In this document: positions 43,187-51,810 of the stretch, piece by piece
Numbering within the stretch: position 1 is the stretch's first letter
How the letters are laid out: each line of letters starts with the position of its first letter
Source: Candidatus Muiribacteriota bacterium
GTDB lineage: Bacteria; Muiribacteriota; DAOVTB01
Direction of reading: 5' to 3'
Length of the DNA stretch: 62,393 bases
Assembly: GCA_030633305.1 (NCBI GenBank)
Contig: DAOVTB010000004.1
Location: forward strand, 1 to 62,393
Program-made: the position numbers and the translations under genes
Notes under the pieces: generated by a model
What the model was told of the DNA's origin: nothing
The model's input: the letters and a program-made list of their open reading frames with translations, nothing else
Databases searched by the model: none

Positions 43187-44103
43187 CAGTCGTAGATTCC
43201 TTTTTTAATCCAAAAACCTACTATTTCTACAAAATTTTCTTTCAAATATTTTGCTTTTTCTTCAGCTTCTTCGCGTTTTTCAAACATTCCAACTCTTACT
43301 TTATAAATTGGCTTGGAATCTCTCTCAGCTGGAATAATGAATATATCCTTTATTCCTGCTTCTGCTATTATTTTTTTCTTCAACTTTTCAGCATTTGCTG
43401 CATTTCGAACAGAAACAACCTGAATAGTATAAAGCTCTTTTAATTTATCTTTTTTAATGTCTAATTTACTATTTCGGTCATCAAATTCTTTTTTTAGATC
43501 ATCAAGTTTAATAGCATCAGTATTATTTTCAAAAATCTTACTACTTAAACCATCTTTTATAGCTTTTTCCTGAATTTTTTTCACTTTTTCTTTATCTTTA
43601 AAACCTGTAACAACAAACGCATGGATATTTTCATAGTTAAGTAATTTCTTTTTCATCTTGAGCTTTAATTTACTATAATATGCTCTTGCCCTCTTCTCAC
43701 TGGAAAAAGGATATACTTTCAATACATATATTTTTATCTCATCTTTTTTCTCTGTCACAACCTTGATTGTATTTTCCTTTACAGGATCTTTCTTAATTGG
43801 TGTCTTATTATCAGGTACTGCGATTTTTGGTGTCTTATTATCAGGTACTGCGATTTTTGGTGTTTTTACTACTGGAGTCTTAACAACTTTCACATCAGTA
43901 TTTTTTTTGACATGGATCTTGATTTCTTTTGTAGGTTTATTATTTCCAGCAACCTGTTTAAGATTGAAAAGTTCTTCCCTGTTTTTATATATTAAAGCTC
44001 CATAAATTATCAATACAACTAAAATTATCCATAACAGGAAAGATACAATTTTATCTCCCTTATTTTTCGGTTCCCATTCAAAATCAGTAGATTTCTTTAC
44101 CAT
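43186..44103 (-). CDS. SPOR-domain membrane protein
   Basis: 305 aa. One N-terminal membrane helix (KIVSFLLWIILVVLIIYGAL), a Lys/Pro-rich periplasmic linker with a perfect tandem 10-residue repeat (TPKIAVPDNK twice, about residues 82-101), then two SPOR-like segments: IYVLKVYPFSSEKRARAYYS (about 126-145) and, clearer, LYTIQVVSVRNAANAEKLKK to YKVRVGMFEKREEAEEKAKYL (about 223-290). SPOR binds denuded septal peptidoglycan, so a cell-division or wall function is likely. It is the last gene of the rnf-amr operon (gap 16 nt from amrS); AGGA precedes the ATG. Its stop codon abuts an F1 repeat. Confidence 0.87.
   Translation of the reverse strand: MVKKSTDFEWEPKNKGDKIVSFLLWIILVVLIIYGALIYKNREELFNLKQVAGNNKPTKEIKIHVKKNTDVKVVKTPVVKTPKIAVPDNKTPKIAVPDNKTPIKKDPVKENTIKVVTEKKDEIKIYVLKVYPFSSEKRARAYYSKLKLKMKKKLLNYENIHAFVVTGFKDKEKVKKIQEKAIKDGLSSKIFENNTDAIKLDDLKKEFDDRNSKLDIKKDKLKELYTIQVVSVRNAANAEKLKKKIIAEAGIKDIFIIPAERDSKPIYKVRVGMFEKREEAEEKAKYLKENFVEIVGFWIKKGIYD
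43801..43860. repeat. Perfect 30-bp tandem duplication in the SPOR linker
   Basis: Two identical 30-bp units (each encoding TPKIAVPDNK on the minus strand) lie back to back, with no base differences. It is a recent in-frame duplication or a contractible minisatellite in the linker. Confidence 0.9.
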
Positions 44104-44119
44104 ATCGTATTCCTTTCGC

Positions 44120-45118
44120 TTATTCTGAAATGATATTTAAATCATATTCACATTTTTTACATTTGGGTTCATTGCTGATCACATCTACATTGAATCCAAT
44201 TCTTTTGATAGCAATTGTACCGCATTTCGGACATTTAGTTGAGGAATGCTCAATATCAAGAACATTACCCAGATAAACAAATTCCAGATATTTTCCACCA
44301 ATCTTTACAATTCTCAGGATATTATCAACATCAGTTGGCGGTATCTTCATCTTGTAGTTCGGATAATACCTTGTCAAATGAAGCGGAATCTTCACACTCA
44401 TAGAGGCTAACCATTCAGCTAAAGAAGTTATATGCTCTTTTGTATCATTCAATGTTGGAATAATAAGTTTTGTAATTTCAAGGTGAATTCCTGACTCAAA
44501 AATTATCTTTACAGAATTCAGGATATCAGCAAGAGTTCCACCACAGTACTTTTCATAAAAAATATTATCAAAAGCCTTGATATCAACATTCATAGCATCA
44601 ATAAACGGCAAAAGTTCTTTTAAAGGTTCAGAATTGATAAAGCCATTGGTGATCATAATAACCTTTAATCCCTTTTCCCGTGCCAACTTTGCTGTATCAA
44701 GAACAAATTCATACCATACAATTGGTTCGTTGTAAGTAAATGCTATACCCGATGCTTTTTCGTCAATAGCTTTTTGAATGATCTGTTCAGAAGTATATAA
44801 GGTCGTAACAGCACTCCCCTGAGAAATCTGCCAGTTCTGGCAAAATTCACATTTGAAGTTACAACCAACTGTTCCTACTGATAATACTTCCGTGCCTGGA
44901 AGGAAATGATATAGCGGTTTTTTTTCGATAGGATCCATCGCTGCATTTGAACATCTTCCATAACTTAAAGCATACAATGTTCCATCATAATTCTTTCTTA
45001 TTCGGCAGAGACCACTTTCCCCAGAGGAAATCACACAATTATGCGGGCATAACTGGCATACTGTTTTTTTATTTTTTAATTTTTTATAATAATATGCTTC
45101 TTTCAGTTCTATATTCAA
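44120..45118 (-). CDS. amrS: AmmeMemoRadiSam system radical SAM enzyme
   Basis: 332 aa. Radical SAM motif GCNFKCEFCQNWQISQG (about residues 86-102, CxxxCxxC), upstream Cys motif CQLCPHNC and GLCRIRKNYDG, then MDPIEKKPLYHFLPGTEVLS, identical in design to the paralogue at 10450-11574. Near the C-terminus CPKCG and CKKCEYD form a zinc-ribbon-like pair. It lacks the Tat-like leader and lies 26 nt downstream of amrA. The reaction of the Amme-Memo-RadiSam trio is, to my knowledge, not established. The Memo (AmrB) gene is not in this window. Confidence 0.92.
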   Translation of the reverse strand: MNIELKEAYYYKKLKNKKTVCQLCPHNCVISSGESGLCRIRKNYDGTLYALSYGRCSNAAMDPIEKKPLYHFLPGTEVLSVGTVGCNFKCEFCQNWQISQGSAVTTLYTSEQIIQKAIDEKASGIAFTYNEPIVWYEFVLDTAKLAREKGLKVIMITNGFINSEPLKELLPFIDAMNVDIKAFDNIFYEKYCGGTLADILNSVKIIFESGIHLEITKLIIPTLNDTKEHITSLAEWLASMSVKIPLHLTRYYPNYKMKIPPTDVDNILRIVKIGGKYLEFVYLGNVLDIEHSSTKCPKCGTIAIKRIGFNVDVISNEPKCKKCEYDLNIISE

Positions 45119-45144
45119 TAGATTTTCCTCCAGGGTATCAAATT

Positions 45145-45660
45145 CTAATGATACCTGTTTACCATAAATTTATAAAGAACATATTCTTCTTCAGGTAAAA
45201 TCCCTGCTTTTCTACAGGATATATTTATTTGAGTTTCTACATCATCAACTCCATCGAGATCTGGTAGTAAAAGTCCTCTTTTAAAACCAGATTCAACTAT
45301 TATACCAAATTTTTTGGGATCAAGTTCTGAACGATCCTGAACTTTTTGGGGTTCAGTCAAAATATCAACATTTATAACAAGATCATCAAGTTCCTCAGAA
45401 GTAATTTCAGGAAACCTGGGATCTCTTGTAGATGCAGAAATTGCATTATGCATGATTTCAAGAACTACATTTTTCTGAGTTGGCGATATTGTTCCAATAC
45501 ATCCTCTCAATTCACCACTATTCATATGAATAGATACAAATACACCAGCTTTTTTATCAAAAAACTCCTGCTCAACATAATCAGGGAGGTCAATGACCTT
45601 TCCATGTTTTATATAATTCTCAATTGTATCCTCAGCAATCCTTACATAAACAGAACTCAT
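45145..45660 (-). CDS. amrA: AmmeMemoRadiSam system protein A (AMMECR1 domain)
   Basis: 171 aa, one AMMECR1 domain. GVFVSIHMNSGELRGCIGTI (about residues 39-58) carries the family's LRGCIG core, ISASTRDPRFPEITSEEL is the second signature, and LLPDLDGVDDVETQINISC lies near the end. GGGAG 9 nt before the ATG fixes the start. It lies 13 nt after rnfB and directly before amrS, giving an AmrA-AmrS pair inside the Rnf operon. Confidence 0.93.
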   Translation of the reverse strand: MSSVYVRIAEDTIENYIKHGKVIDLPDYVEQEFFDKKAGVFVSIHMNSGELRGCIGTISPTQKNVVLEIMHNAISASTRDPRFPEITSEELDDLVINVDILTEPQKVQDRSELDPKKFGIIVESGFKRGLLLPDLDGVDDVETQINISCRKAGILPEEEYVLYKFMVNRYH

Positions 45661-45673
45661 TTTATGAAACTCC

Positions 45674-46687
45674 CTACCTTGGTATAAATTCTATCGCATT
45701 CTTGGGGCATTTATCAATACATACTCCACAAGAAATACATTTGTCGGCAATTATAGTATGCTTTTCTTTTACTTTACCCTCAATTGCATCGAATTTACAA
45801 TTTTTTATACAAATAGTGCACTTTATACACTTGTCCTGATCAATATCTGCAACTATGCTTTTATGATCTCTTAAAGAAAAAATTACATTCTTTGGACATT
45901 TTTCCATACATTTCCCACAGGAAATACATTTTTCATAATCAATGATTGCAATGTTATTCACAACTTTGATTGCTTTTCTTTTTTCACCATCTACTTCATA
46001 TTCAACTGGACATACCTTTTCACAGATTTTACAACTAATACAACCGATCTCACAATATTTTCTCACATCTTTACCAGGATCTGTTGACATACATCCAACA
46101 TAAACAGTTTTATTCAATGGAACAAGTTCAAGAATATTTCTTGGACATTCAGTAATACAGATTCCACATCCTGTGCAAAGCTCTGTATCAACTACTGGAA
46201 GACCGTTTTCATTCATTGTAATAGCTGAAAAAGGACATACATCAGCACAATTTCCAAATCCTACACATCCAGATGTACAGACTTTTCCTGCTCCATGTAC
46301 CAGAAGCGAAGCTTTACAATCCTGAATTCCGCTATACTCAGCAATAATTGTAGAATTGTTTTTACCACCTGCACATCGTACTCTTGCAACATTTTTCATC
46401 TTTGTAGGTGAGCTTTTTGTACCCATTATCCCGGAAATTTTTTCAGTACATTCCTTTCCACCTGGAATACAAGCATCAATAGCAGCAGTTCCATCCACTA
46501 CTCCCTGTGCAAATCCACCACAACCCGGAAAACCACATGCTCCACAGTTGGCTCCAGGAAGAACGTCTATAATTTTAGTAATTTTTTCATCAACATCAAC
46601 ATGAAAGGCTTTGGCAGCAATACTTAATACCAGCCCAAAAAATAGTCCGAGGCACCCTACATACAATGCTGGAAGTAATACACCCAT
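45674..46687 (-). CDS. rnfB: Rnf electron transport complex subunit B (multi-ferredoxin)
   Basis: 337 aa. N-terminal membrane helix (ALYVGCLGLFFGLVLSIAAK), then the RnfB/Fe-S domain LPGANCGACGFPGCGGFAQG (about residues 43-62), then several ferredoxin-type clusters: CTGCGICITECP, CISCKICEKVCP, CISCGKCMEKCP, CIKCTICIKNC and CISCGVCIDKCP. That is more 4Fe-4S motifs than the two or so of the shortest RnfB proteins, similar to clostridial/acetogen forms. It accepts electrons from ferredoxin and feeds the membrane subunits. It follows orf67 with no gap. Confidence 0.96.
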   Translation of the reverse strand: MGVLLPALYVGCLGLFFGLVLSIAAKAFHVDVDEKITKIIDVLPGANCGACGFPGCGGFAQGVVDGTAAIDACIPGGKECTEKISGIMGTKSSPTKMKNVARVRCAGGKNNSTIIAEYSGIQDCKASLLVHGAGKVCTSGCVGFGNCADVCPFSAITMNENGLPVVDTELCTGCGICITECPRNILELVPLNKTVYVGCMSTDPGKDVRKYCEIGCISCKICEKVCPVEYEVDGEKRKAIKVVNNIAIIDYEKCISCGKCMEKCPKNVIFSLRDHKSIVADIDQDKCIKCTICIKNCKFDAIEGKVKEKHTIIADKCISCGVCIDKCPKNAIEFIPR

Positions 46688-46891
46688 TTATTGAACCTCC
46701 TCAATAGTTATCTCATTTTCATACATTTCTCTTATCCAGGACGCAAAAGAACTGCCTTCATATTTATTAAACATTTTTTTTGCAGTTTCAACAGCATCAG
46801 TCTGATTTTTGCTTTCAACAATAAATTCAACATCAAACTTTTTTCTGACTCCTGTATCCCAATAAGGTATTATAACTTTGAATTTTTTCAT
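46688..46891 (-). CDS. Small protein of unknown function between rnfA and rnfB
   Basis: 67 aa, soluble, with alternating charges: [39 protein letters not shown] and SSFASWIREMYENEITIEEV. It reads like a small alpha/beta protein, with a strand-like N-terminus and an AxxxAKKMF helix. Its ATG overlaps the rnfA stop codon (TAATG) and its stop directly abuts the rnfB start, so it is translated with the Rnf genes. I recognise no family. The tight coupling and regular codon composition argue it is real. Confidence 0.78.
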   Translation of the reverse strand: MKKFKVIIPYWDTGVRKKFDVEFIVESKNQTDAVETAKKMFNKYEGSSFASWIREMYENEITIEEVQ

Positions 46892-47499
46892 TAAAAAATC
46901 TTCAATCCATTAAATCCCATAAAAGCAAGTGCAAGTAAACCGGAAACAACAAAAGCAATTGGCATACCTTTAAAGCATGCCGGTACTTCTTCCAGCTCAA
47001 GTCTTTCACGAATCCCTGCCATTAATACCAGTGCAAGGGTAAAACCTAAAGCAGCACCAACTCCCTGAGTTATTGTTTTTATCAATGCCCAGTATGTTTT
47101 CACTCCAAAATTTTGAATATTCAAAATTGCAACTCCTAAAACTGCACAGTTAGTCGTTATCAGTGGAAGAAAAATTCCAAGTGACTGATAAAGAGAAGGC
47201 ATGCTTTTCTGTAAAAACATTTCTACAAACTGTACAAGAGAAGCTATTACAAGAATAAATGTTACTGTTCTTAAATAACTGAGATCATGTCCTCCAACTT
47301 TAATTGAAAGCAGAAATTTTTCAATAAACCAGGTTGCAATTGAAGCCAGAGTCATAACGAAAGTAACTGCCATTCCCATACCAGCAGCAGTCTCTATCTT
47401 TTTGGAAACACCAAAAAAAGGACATAAACCAAGAAACCTGGAGAGAACATAGTTGTTAACAAAGACTGTTGCAATAATTATAGCTAATAATTCATTCAT
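46891..47499 (-). CDS. rnfA: Rnf electron transport complex subunit A
   Basis: 202 aa, six spans. [19 protein letters not shown] carries the conserved LGxCPFFG motif with a cluster-binding Cys, and [15 protein letters not shown] is the matching half (TNCAVLG). The two Cys motifs coordinate an intramembrane Fe-S centre with RnfE. The rnfE gene ends 3 nt upstream. Confidence 0.96.
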   Translation of the reverse strand: MNELLAIIIATVFVNNYVLSRFLGLCPFFGVSKKIETAAGMGMAVTFVMTLASIATWFIEKFLLSIKVGGHDLSYLRTVTFILVIASLVQFVEMFLQKSMPSLYQSLGIFLPLITTNCAVLGVAILNIQNFGVKTYWALIKTITQGVGAALGFTLALVLMAGIRERLELEEVPACFKGMPIAFVVSGLLALAFMGFNGLKIF

Positions 47500-47502
47500 T
47501 TC

Positions 47503-48111
47503 TTATCCCTCCTTCTTTTCTCTTGATGCAATAAAAGCCATGATAAATCCCATTGTAATAAATGCTCCCGGTGCAAATATCATCGCCATTGCAGGTTTAC
47601 TGAATACTTCAATCATCATCGGAGTTCCTGAAAAAAGTGTTCCATTTCCAAAAAGTTCCCTGATTATTCCAATAAGCGAAAGGGCCAGAGTAAATCCAAT
47701 CCCCATCCCCAGACCATCAATGATCGATATAATAATACCGTTTTTTGAAGCAAAAGCTTCTGCACGGCCAAGAATAACGCAGTTTACAACGATAAGCGGA
47801 ACAAAAATCCCAAGTTGCGCATGCAATTCTGGAAGAAATGCACTCATTGAAAGATCCACTATAGTTACAAACGTTGCAATAACTACAATAAAAATTGGTA
47901 TCCTTATTTTTTCAGGTATAATTTTCCTGAAAAGTGATATTACTGCATTACTGCAAACAAGAACAAATGTTGCTGCAATACCCATACCAATGGCATTATA
48001 AAGTGAGGTTGTCACAGCAAGTGTTGGACACAACCCCAGAGCCAGTGCAAGTACCGGATTTTCTTTTATAAATCCTGCAAAAAATGTTTTAGAATAAGTT
48101 TTCTTTGACAT
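47503..48111 (-). CDS. rnfE: Rnf electron transport complex subunit E
   Basis: 202 aa, six spans, homologous to RnfA. NPVALALGLCPTLAVT-type motif here is NPVLALALGLCPTLAVT, and LIVVNCVILGRAEAFASKN holds the second Cys (VNCxILGRAEAF). It begins on the last base of the rnfG stop codon. Together with RnfA it conducts electrons across the membrane coupled to Na+ or H+ movement. Confidence 0.96.
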   Translation of the reverse strand: MSKKTYSKTFFAGFIKENPVLALALGLCPTLAVTTSLYNAIGMGIAATFVLVCSNAVISLFRKIIPEKIRIPIFIVVIATFVTIVDLSMSAFLPELHAQLGIFVPLIVVNCVILGRAEAFASKNGIIISIIDGLGMGIGFTLALSLIGIIRELFGNGTLFSGTPMMIEVFSKPAMAMIFAPGAFITMGFIMAFIASREKKEG

Positions 48112-49238
48112 CAGTTTTTACCTCCGTCAATAGTTTCTTTTAAAGCAATATATTTGTCTACTGATTTCCTTATTGCACTTGTTAACATTCTCGAAGTAAT
48201 TGTAGCTGCTGTAATTACATCTATTCTACCTTTTTTTTCGTCTTTATTATTCAGATAAAGTTCAGAAGGTTTCAAACCATGGAATTTTGACTGCCACCAT
48301 GACTCAGAATCTCCTCTTTTTACTTCCAGAATTCTTGCTCCCAGTCCAGGAGTTTCAGTCTGCTGAAGTACCTTGATTCCTGAAACAACATTCTGAGAGT
48401 TAATGCCAATAACAGTTACTACTTTGTCAGCAAAACAATTAGGTGCTATTTTATAGACTGTTCCAATAGGGTTTTCCCCATAATATGCTACAAAATATTT
48501 ATTGATAGTATATTCATTAAGATCATTAACAGTCAGCTCTTCATCTGAAAACAATTTATAAGCCTGCCCGGGAATAGCCTTTTTATCAGCAAGTTGAAGA
48601 AAACTTGCCAGACCATCTTCAATCTTGAAAATAATATCAGTTTTTCCGATCTTTACAGTTTTAGAATCAAGCAGAATCTGTTGTTTCTTTCCTGCAATTA
48701 AAATTTCAATTGCATCAAGTTCTTTATATTTAACCGGATGTAGAAGTATATTAATCAGAGTAGGTACAAATTTGGGATTCTTTTTAATAAAGGCTGCTCC
48801 CCTTTTCATTTCATCCTCGGTTCCATGAATAGTATCATTTTTGTTAATCAGTTTATTTTCATTGAACGATCTCAATACTACAAAAGCATCACTGTATTCC
48901 TTATTTTCACCCTTTTGTTTTTTCAAGTGTTCAATATTCGCTTTAATGTAATCTTTTCCAATTACGATAAGCTTTTTAAATTCAATTTCTCCATTTCTCA
49001 CAGTAAATTCAGCTTCATTTTTTCCTGATTCAAGAACGGATACATACTTACTGGCTGGAAAATTTCCAATATTAAGTCCACCGTCTTTCATGAAAAGAAC
49101 TTCTTTTCTGGCTCTCATTTCATTTTCATAATTAAGTTTCATTCTTACCGGATATGTTTTTTTATCAACATATGCCATTAGTAAAGCAGCGATAAAACAA
49201 AATAAGAAAAGGGTCATAACCATCTTGAAACTATCCAT
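48111..49238 (-). CDS. rnfG: Rnf electron transport complex subunit G (flavoprotein)
   Basis: 375 aa, longer than the usual 190-220. One N-terminal membrane helix (MVMTLFLFCFIAALLMAYV) precedes an extended extracytoplasmic region (about residues 45-200, no recognised domain), then an FMN-binding domain: VVTVIGINSQNVVSGIKVLQ, TETPGLGARI and DVITAATITSRML near the C-terminus. The last is the covalent-FMN Thr site (S/T-G-A-T-x-T) with Gly replaced by Ala. GGGGG 6 nt before the ATG at 49238 sets the start; the frame extends 15 codons further inside rnfD. Confidence 0.93.
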   Translation of the reverse strand: MDSFKMVMTLFLFCFIAALLMAYVDKKTYPVRMKLNYENEMRARKEVLFMKDGGLNIGNFPASKYVSVLESGKNEAEFTVRNGEIEFKKLIVIGKDYIKANIEHLKKQKGENKEYSDAFVVLRSFNENKLINKNDTIHGTEDEMKRGAAFIKKNPKFVPTLINILLHPVKYKELDAIEILIAGKKQQILLDSKTVKIGKTDIIFKIEDGLASFLQLADKKAIPGQAYKLFSDEELTVNDLNEYTINKYFVAYYGENPIGTVYKIAPNCFADKVVTVIGINSQNVVSGIKVLQQTETPGLGARILEVKRGDSESWWQSKFHGLKPSELYLNNKDEKKGRIDVITAATITSRMLTSAIRKSVDKYIALKETIDGGKN

Positions 49239-50301
49239 TTGCTGCCCCCTTTCCAAAAACTCTTGGAGATGTAAATCGGTCAATCAATGGAGTAAAAGCA
49301 TTCATTATAAGAATCGCATAACATACTCCTTCAGGATAACTCCCAGAGAATTTCCTTATCATGAAAATTAAAAAACCGCATCCGAAACCGAATATTATTC
49401 TGCCTAAAGGTGTAATTGGGGTGGTAACCATATCAGTTGCCATAAAAAATGCTCCAAGAAATAAGCCACCACAAAAAAGATGTATAAACATCATCTGTGG
49501 GTCAAAAAGTTTATCACTACCAAAAACGTATCCCAGAATTGCTACAGTAATAATTGTCGGTGCAGGAATATGCCATGTAATGTGACCGCGGCCTAGAAGA
49601 AATATTGCTCCAATAAGTAAAGCAACCGCAGAAGTTTCACCAATGCACCCGCCAATATTTCCAACAATCATATCCCACAATCCCATTTTGTGCACTTGCC
49701 CAGTTGAATCAATCAAGCCCTGTCCGACTTTTGCAAAAAAATGCGCGCCTGAAGTCAGAGACTGTTCTTTAAAATAACCAAGAGGAGTTGCCATTGAGAC
49801 CGCATCAATAATTTCCTTTCCTTTAACAATTTTTCCAGATAAGGAAAACCAGTCTTTAGAAAGAAATTTGACAGTCGGTGACCAGCTGGTCATAAAAGCC
49901 GGCCATGAAGCTAGCAGAAAAGCTCTACCAATGAGCGCCGGATTAAAAACATTTTTCCCAAGCCCGCCAAATACTGATTTTCCGATTATTATAGCGACAA
50001 TAGAACCTATTGCAGCTATCCATAATGGTGTTGCTGGTGGAAGACAGAATGCGAGAAGAAGTCCTGTAAGGCAGGCACTTCCATCAAGCAGGCAAAATTC
50101 AATTTTTAGAACTTTTCCTGCAACATATTCTGCCACCAAAGCGGAAATAATACACGTCAGTATTACAGCAAGTGCTTTGAATCCAAAAAAATAAATCCCG
50201 ACAAATCCTGCCGGCAATAATGCCAGTATAACGTCCCACATCACAGTTTTTACAGTAATCGGGGAATGAATATGAGGAGACGAAGTAATATTTAGTTTCA
50301 A
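49231..50301 (-). CDS. rnfD: Rnf electron transport complex subunit D (flavoprotein)
   Basis: 356 aa, about nine or ten spans. SSPHIHSPITVKTVMWDVI, GKSVFGGLGKNVFNPALIGR and FMATDMVTTPITPLGRIIFG are RnfD hallmarks. The covalent FMN site reads VSMATPLGYF, i.e. S-x-A-T-P-L with Met in place of Gly. rnfG starts within its final bases (8-nt overlap). It is 13 nt downstream of rnfC. Confidence 0.95.
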   Translation of the reverse strand: MKLNITSSPHIHSPITVKTVMWDVILALLPAGFVGIYFFGFKALAVILTCIISALVAEYVAGKVLKIEFCLLDGSACLTGLLLAFCLPPATPLWIAAIGSIVAIIIGKSVFGGLGKNVFNPALIGRAFLLASWPAFMTSWSPTVKFLSKDWFSLSGKIVKGKEIIDAVSMATPLGYFKEQSLTSGAHFFAKVGQGLIDSTGQVHKMGLWDMIVGNIGGCIGETSAVALLIGAIFLLGRGHITWHIPAPTIITVAILGYVFGSDKLFDPQMMFIHLFCGGLFLGAFFMATDMVTTPITPLGRIIFGFGCGFLIFMIRKFSGSYPEGVCYAILIMNAFTPLIDRFTSPRVFGKGAANG

Positions 50302-50314
50302 GCTTTTATCCTCC

Positions 50315-51634
50315 TTACCTATTTTTATTATCTATTATTTTACTTTTTGTATAACGAATCATCTGTACAAGAGGCCGTGATGCTGGACATACATAAGCGC
50401 ACGTTCCACATTCAACACAATCAAGGGCTGCAATTTTTTCTGCTTCATCAAACAAACCTGCATTACCCAATTTCTCAATTTTTGAAGGCATCAACCACAT
50501 CGGACAATGATCAACACATCTTGCACATTTAATACATGGATATTTTTCTTTTTCCTGAGAAAATTCTTTTGAAAATGCCAGAATTCCAGATGTTCCTTTA
50601 GTTACAGAAAAATTTTCTATAAATGGAATTGAAAAACCCATCATGGGTCCTCCAGATATTATCTTGGCTGGTTCAAGAGAAAAATCTCCACAAAATTTAA
50701 ATATTTCACTAAATTCTGTTCCTACTCTGACTATAATATTTTTAGGTTTATGAATACTGTTACCACTTACAGTTACAATCCTTTCATAAAGAGGAGTATT
50801 CAGACATACAGCATCATATACAGCTTTGGCAGTTCCAACGTTCTGTACAACAACTCCAACATCCAAAGGTAATCCTCCTGAAGGAACTTCCTTTTTCATG
50901 ATTGCAGCTATTAAATTTTTTTCAGCTCCTTGCGGATATTTTGCTTGAAGTGATACAACTTCAAATTTATAAGCCTTAGATTTTTCCTCAAGGATGTTAA
51001 TTGCATCTGGTTTATTATTTTCAATACCTATGTAAACTTTTTCAGCTCCGGTAAACTGTTTGATTATATCAATTCCCTTGAGCATTTCTTCAGGAAATTC
51101 AATCATAGTCCGGTGATCAGCTGTCAAAAAAGGTTCACATTCAGCACCATTGATTATTATTGTCTTAATTTCCTTCCCTTTCGGTGGAACAAGTTTTACG
51201 TGGGTCGGAAAAGTTGCTCCTCCCATGCCTACAATACCTGCATCTGTGATCGTTTTTATAATATCTTCCTTTTTCAGATCCTTGTAATTCTGATTTTCTG
51301 AAGCATCATAAAATTTTTCGTCTTGACCATCTGATTCAATAACAACTGCACTGGATTTTCTTCCCATTGGAGTCAAAACAGAAATTATTTCTATAACTGT
51401 TCCAGATAAAGACGCATGGATATTTGCAGATACATATCCCTGCATTTGACCTATGATCTGACCAGTTTTAACCTTATCGTCTTTTTTAACGACTGGTTTT
51501 GCCGGTGCACCAATATGTTGTGATAAAGGAATTATTACTTTTGAAGGCAGTCCCATCTTCTCAGTAGCAAGGTGCTCGGTAGAGCCCTTGTACTCTTCAA
51601 TATGAAAACCACCTGTAAAAGAAAGAGATTTCAT
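50315..51634 (-). CDS. rnfC: Rnf electron transport complex subunit C
   Basis: 439 aa. The N-terminal FHIEEYKGSTEH and the central Rossmann-like part GIVGMGGATFPTHVKL (NADH/FMN binding, about residues 123-138) with INGAECEPFLTADHR are typical. Two 4Fe-4S motifs near the end are CIKCARCVDHCPMWLMP and CVECGTCAYVCPASRP. RnfC links NADH to the complex. AAGGAG is 9 nt before ATG 51634 and 4 nt before an alternative ATG at 51643. It is the first gene of the operon, which has a promoter at 51672-51700. Confidence 0.95.
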   Translation of the reverse strand: MKSLSFTGGFHIEEYKGSTEHLATEKMGLPSKVIIPLSQHIGAPAKPVVKKDDKVKTGQIIGQMQGYVSANIHASLSGTVIEIISVLTPMGRKSSAVVIESDGQDEKFYDASENQNYKDLKKEDIIKTITDAGIVGMGGATFPTHVKLVPPKGKEIKTIIINGAECEPFLTADHRTMIEFPEEMLKGIDIIKQFTGAEKVYIGIENNKPDAINILEEKSKAYKFEVVSLQAKYPQGAEKNLIAAIMKKEVPSGGLPLDVGVVVQNVGTAKAVYDAVCLNTPLYERIVTVSGNSIHKPKNIIVRVGTEFSEIFKFCGDFSLEPAKIISGGPMMGFSIPFIENFSVTKGTSGILAFSKEFSQEKEKYPCIKCARCVDHCPMWLMPSKIEKLGNAGLFDEAEKIAALDCVECGTCAYVCPASRPLVQMIRYTKSKIIDNKNR

Positions 51635-51671
51635 GTCATACATCTCCTTGATTTGGATTAAAATATTTTGT

Positions 51672-51700
51672 AGCATAATAATTTAAGTGCAATTTGTCAA
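51672..51700 (-). promoter_or_regulatory. Promoter of the rnf operon
   Basis: On the minus strand TTGACA (51700-51695), a 17-nt spacer, and TATGCT (51677-51672). Transcription should start near 51665, 31 nt before the rnfC ATG. The same bases read TTGTCA on the plus strand and recur in the duplicated origin region at 52311. Confidence 0.65.
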
Positions 51701-51774
51701 GAAAGTTATGAATACTATTTTATATATATGAATCAAAAAGAAAAGACTAAAACTACTTAAATTTATAAATATCG

Positions 51775-51810
51775 TAGTAGTAGTAGTAGGGACTGTGGAA
51801 ATGTGGAAAC
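51775..51810 (+). promoter_or_regulatory. DnaA-trios and adjoining DnaA boxes (probable unwinding site)
   Basis: Five uninterrupted TAG units, then GGGAC, then two near-consensus reverse boxes, TGTGGAAAT and TGTGGAAAC, which overlap by one base. DnaA is known to assemble from boxes onto TAG trios on single-stranded DNA to open the origin; the AT-rich flank lies on the side expected. Confidence 0.75.

Noticed and set aside
43084..43443. Plus-strand frame over the SPOR gene
   Set aside because: Antisense shadow of SPOR plus F1 repeat; composition follows the complementary strand.
47453..48001. Plus-strand 182-codon frame across rnfA and rnfE
   Set aside because: Antisense to two certain Rnf genes; its sequence mirrors them and lacks any motif.
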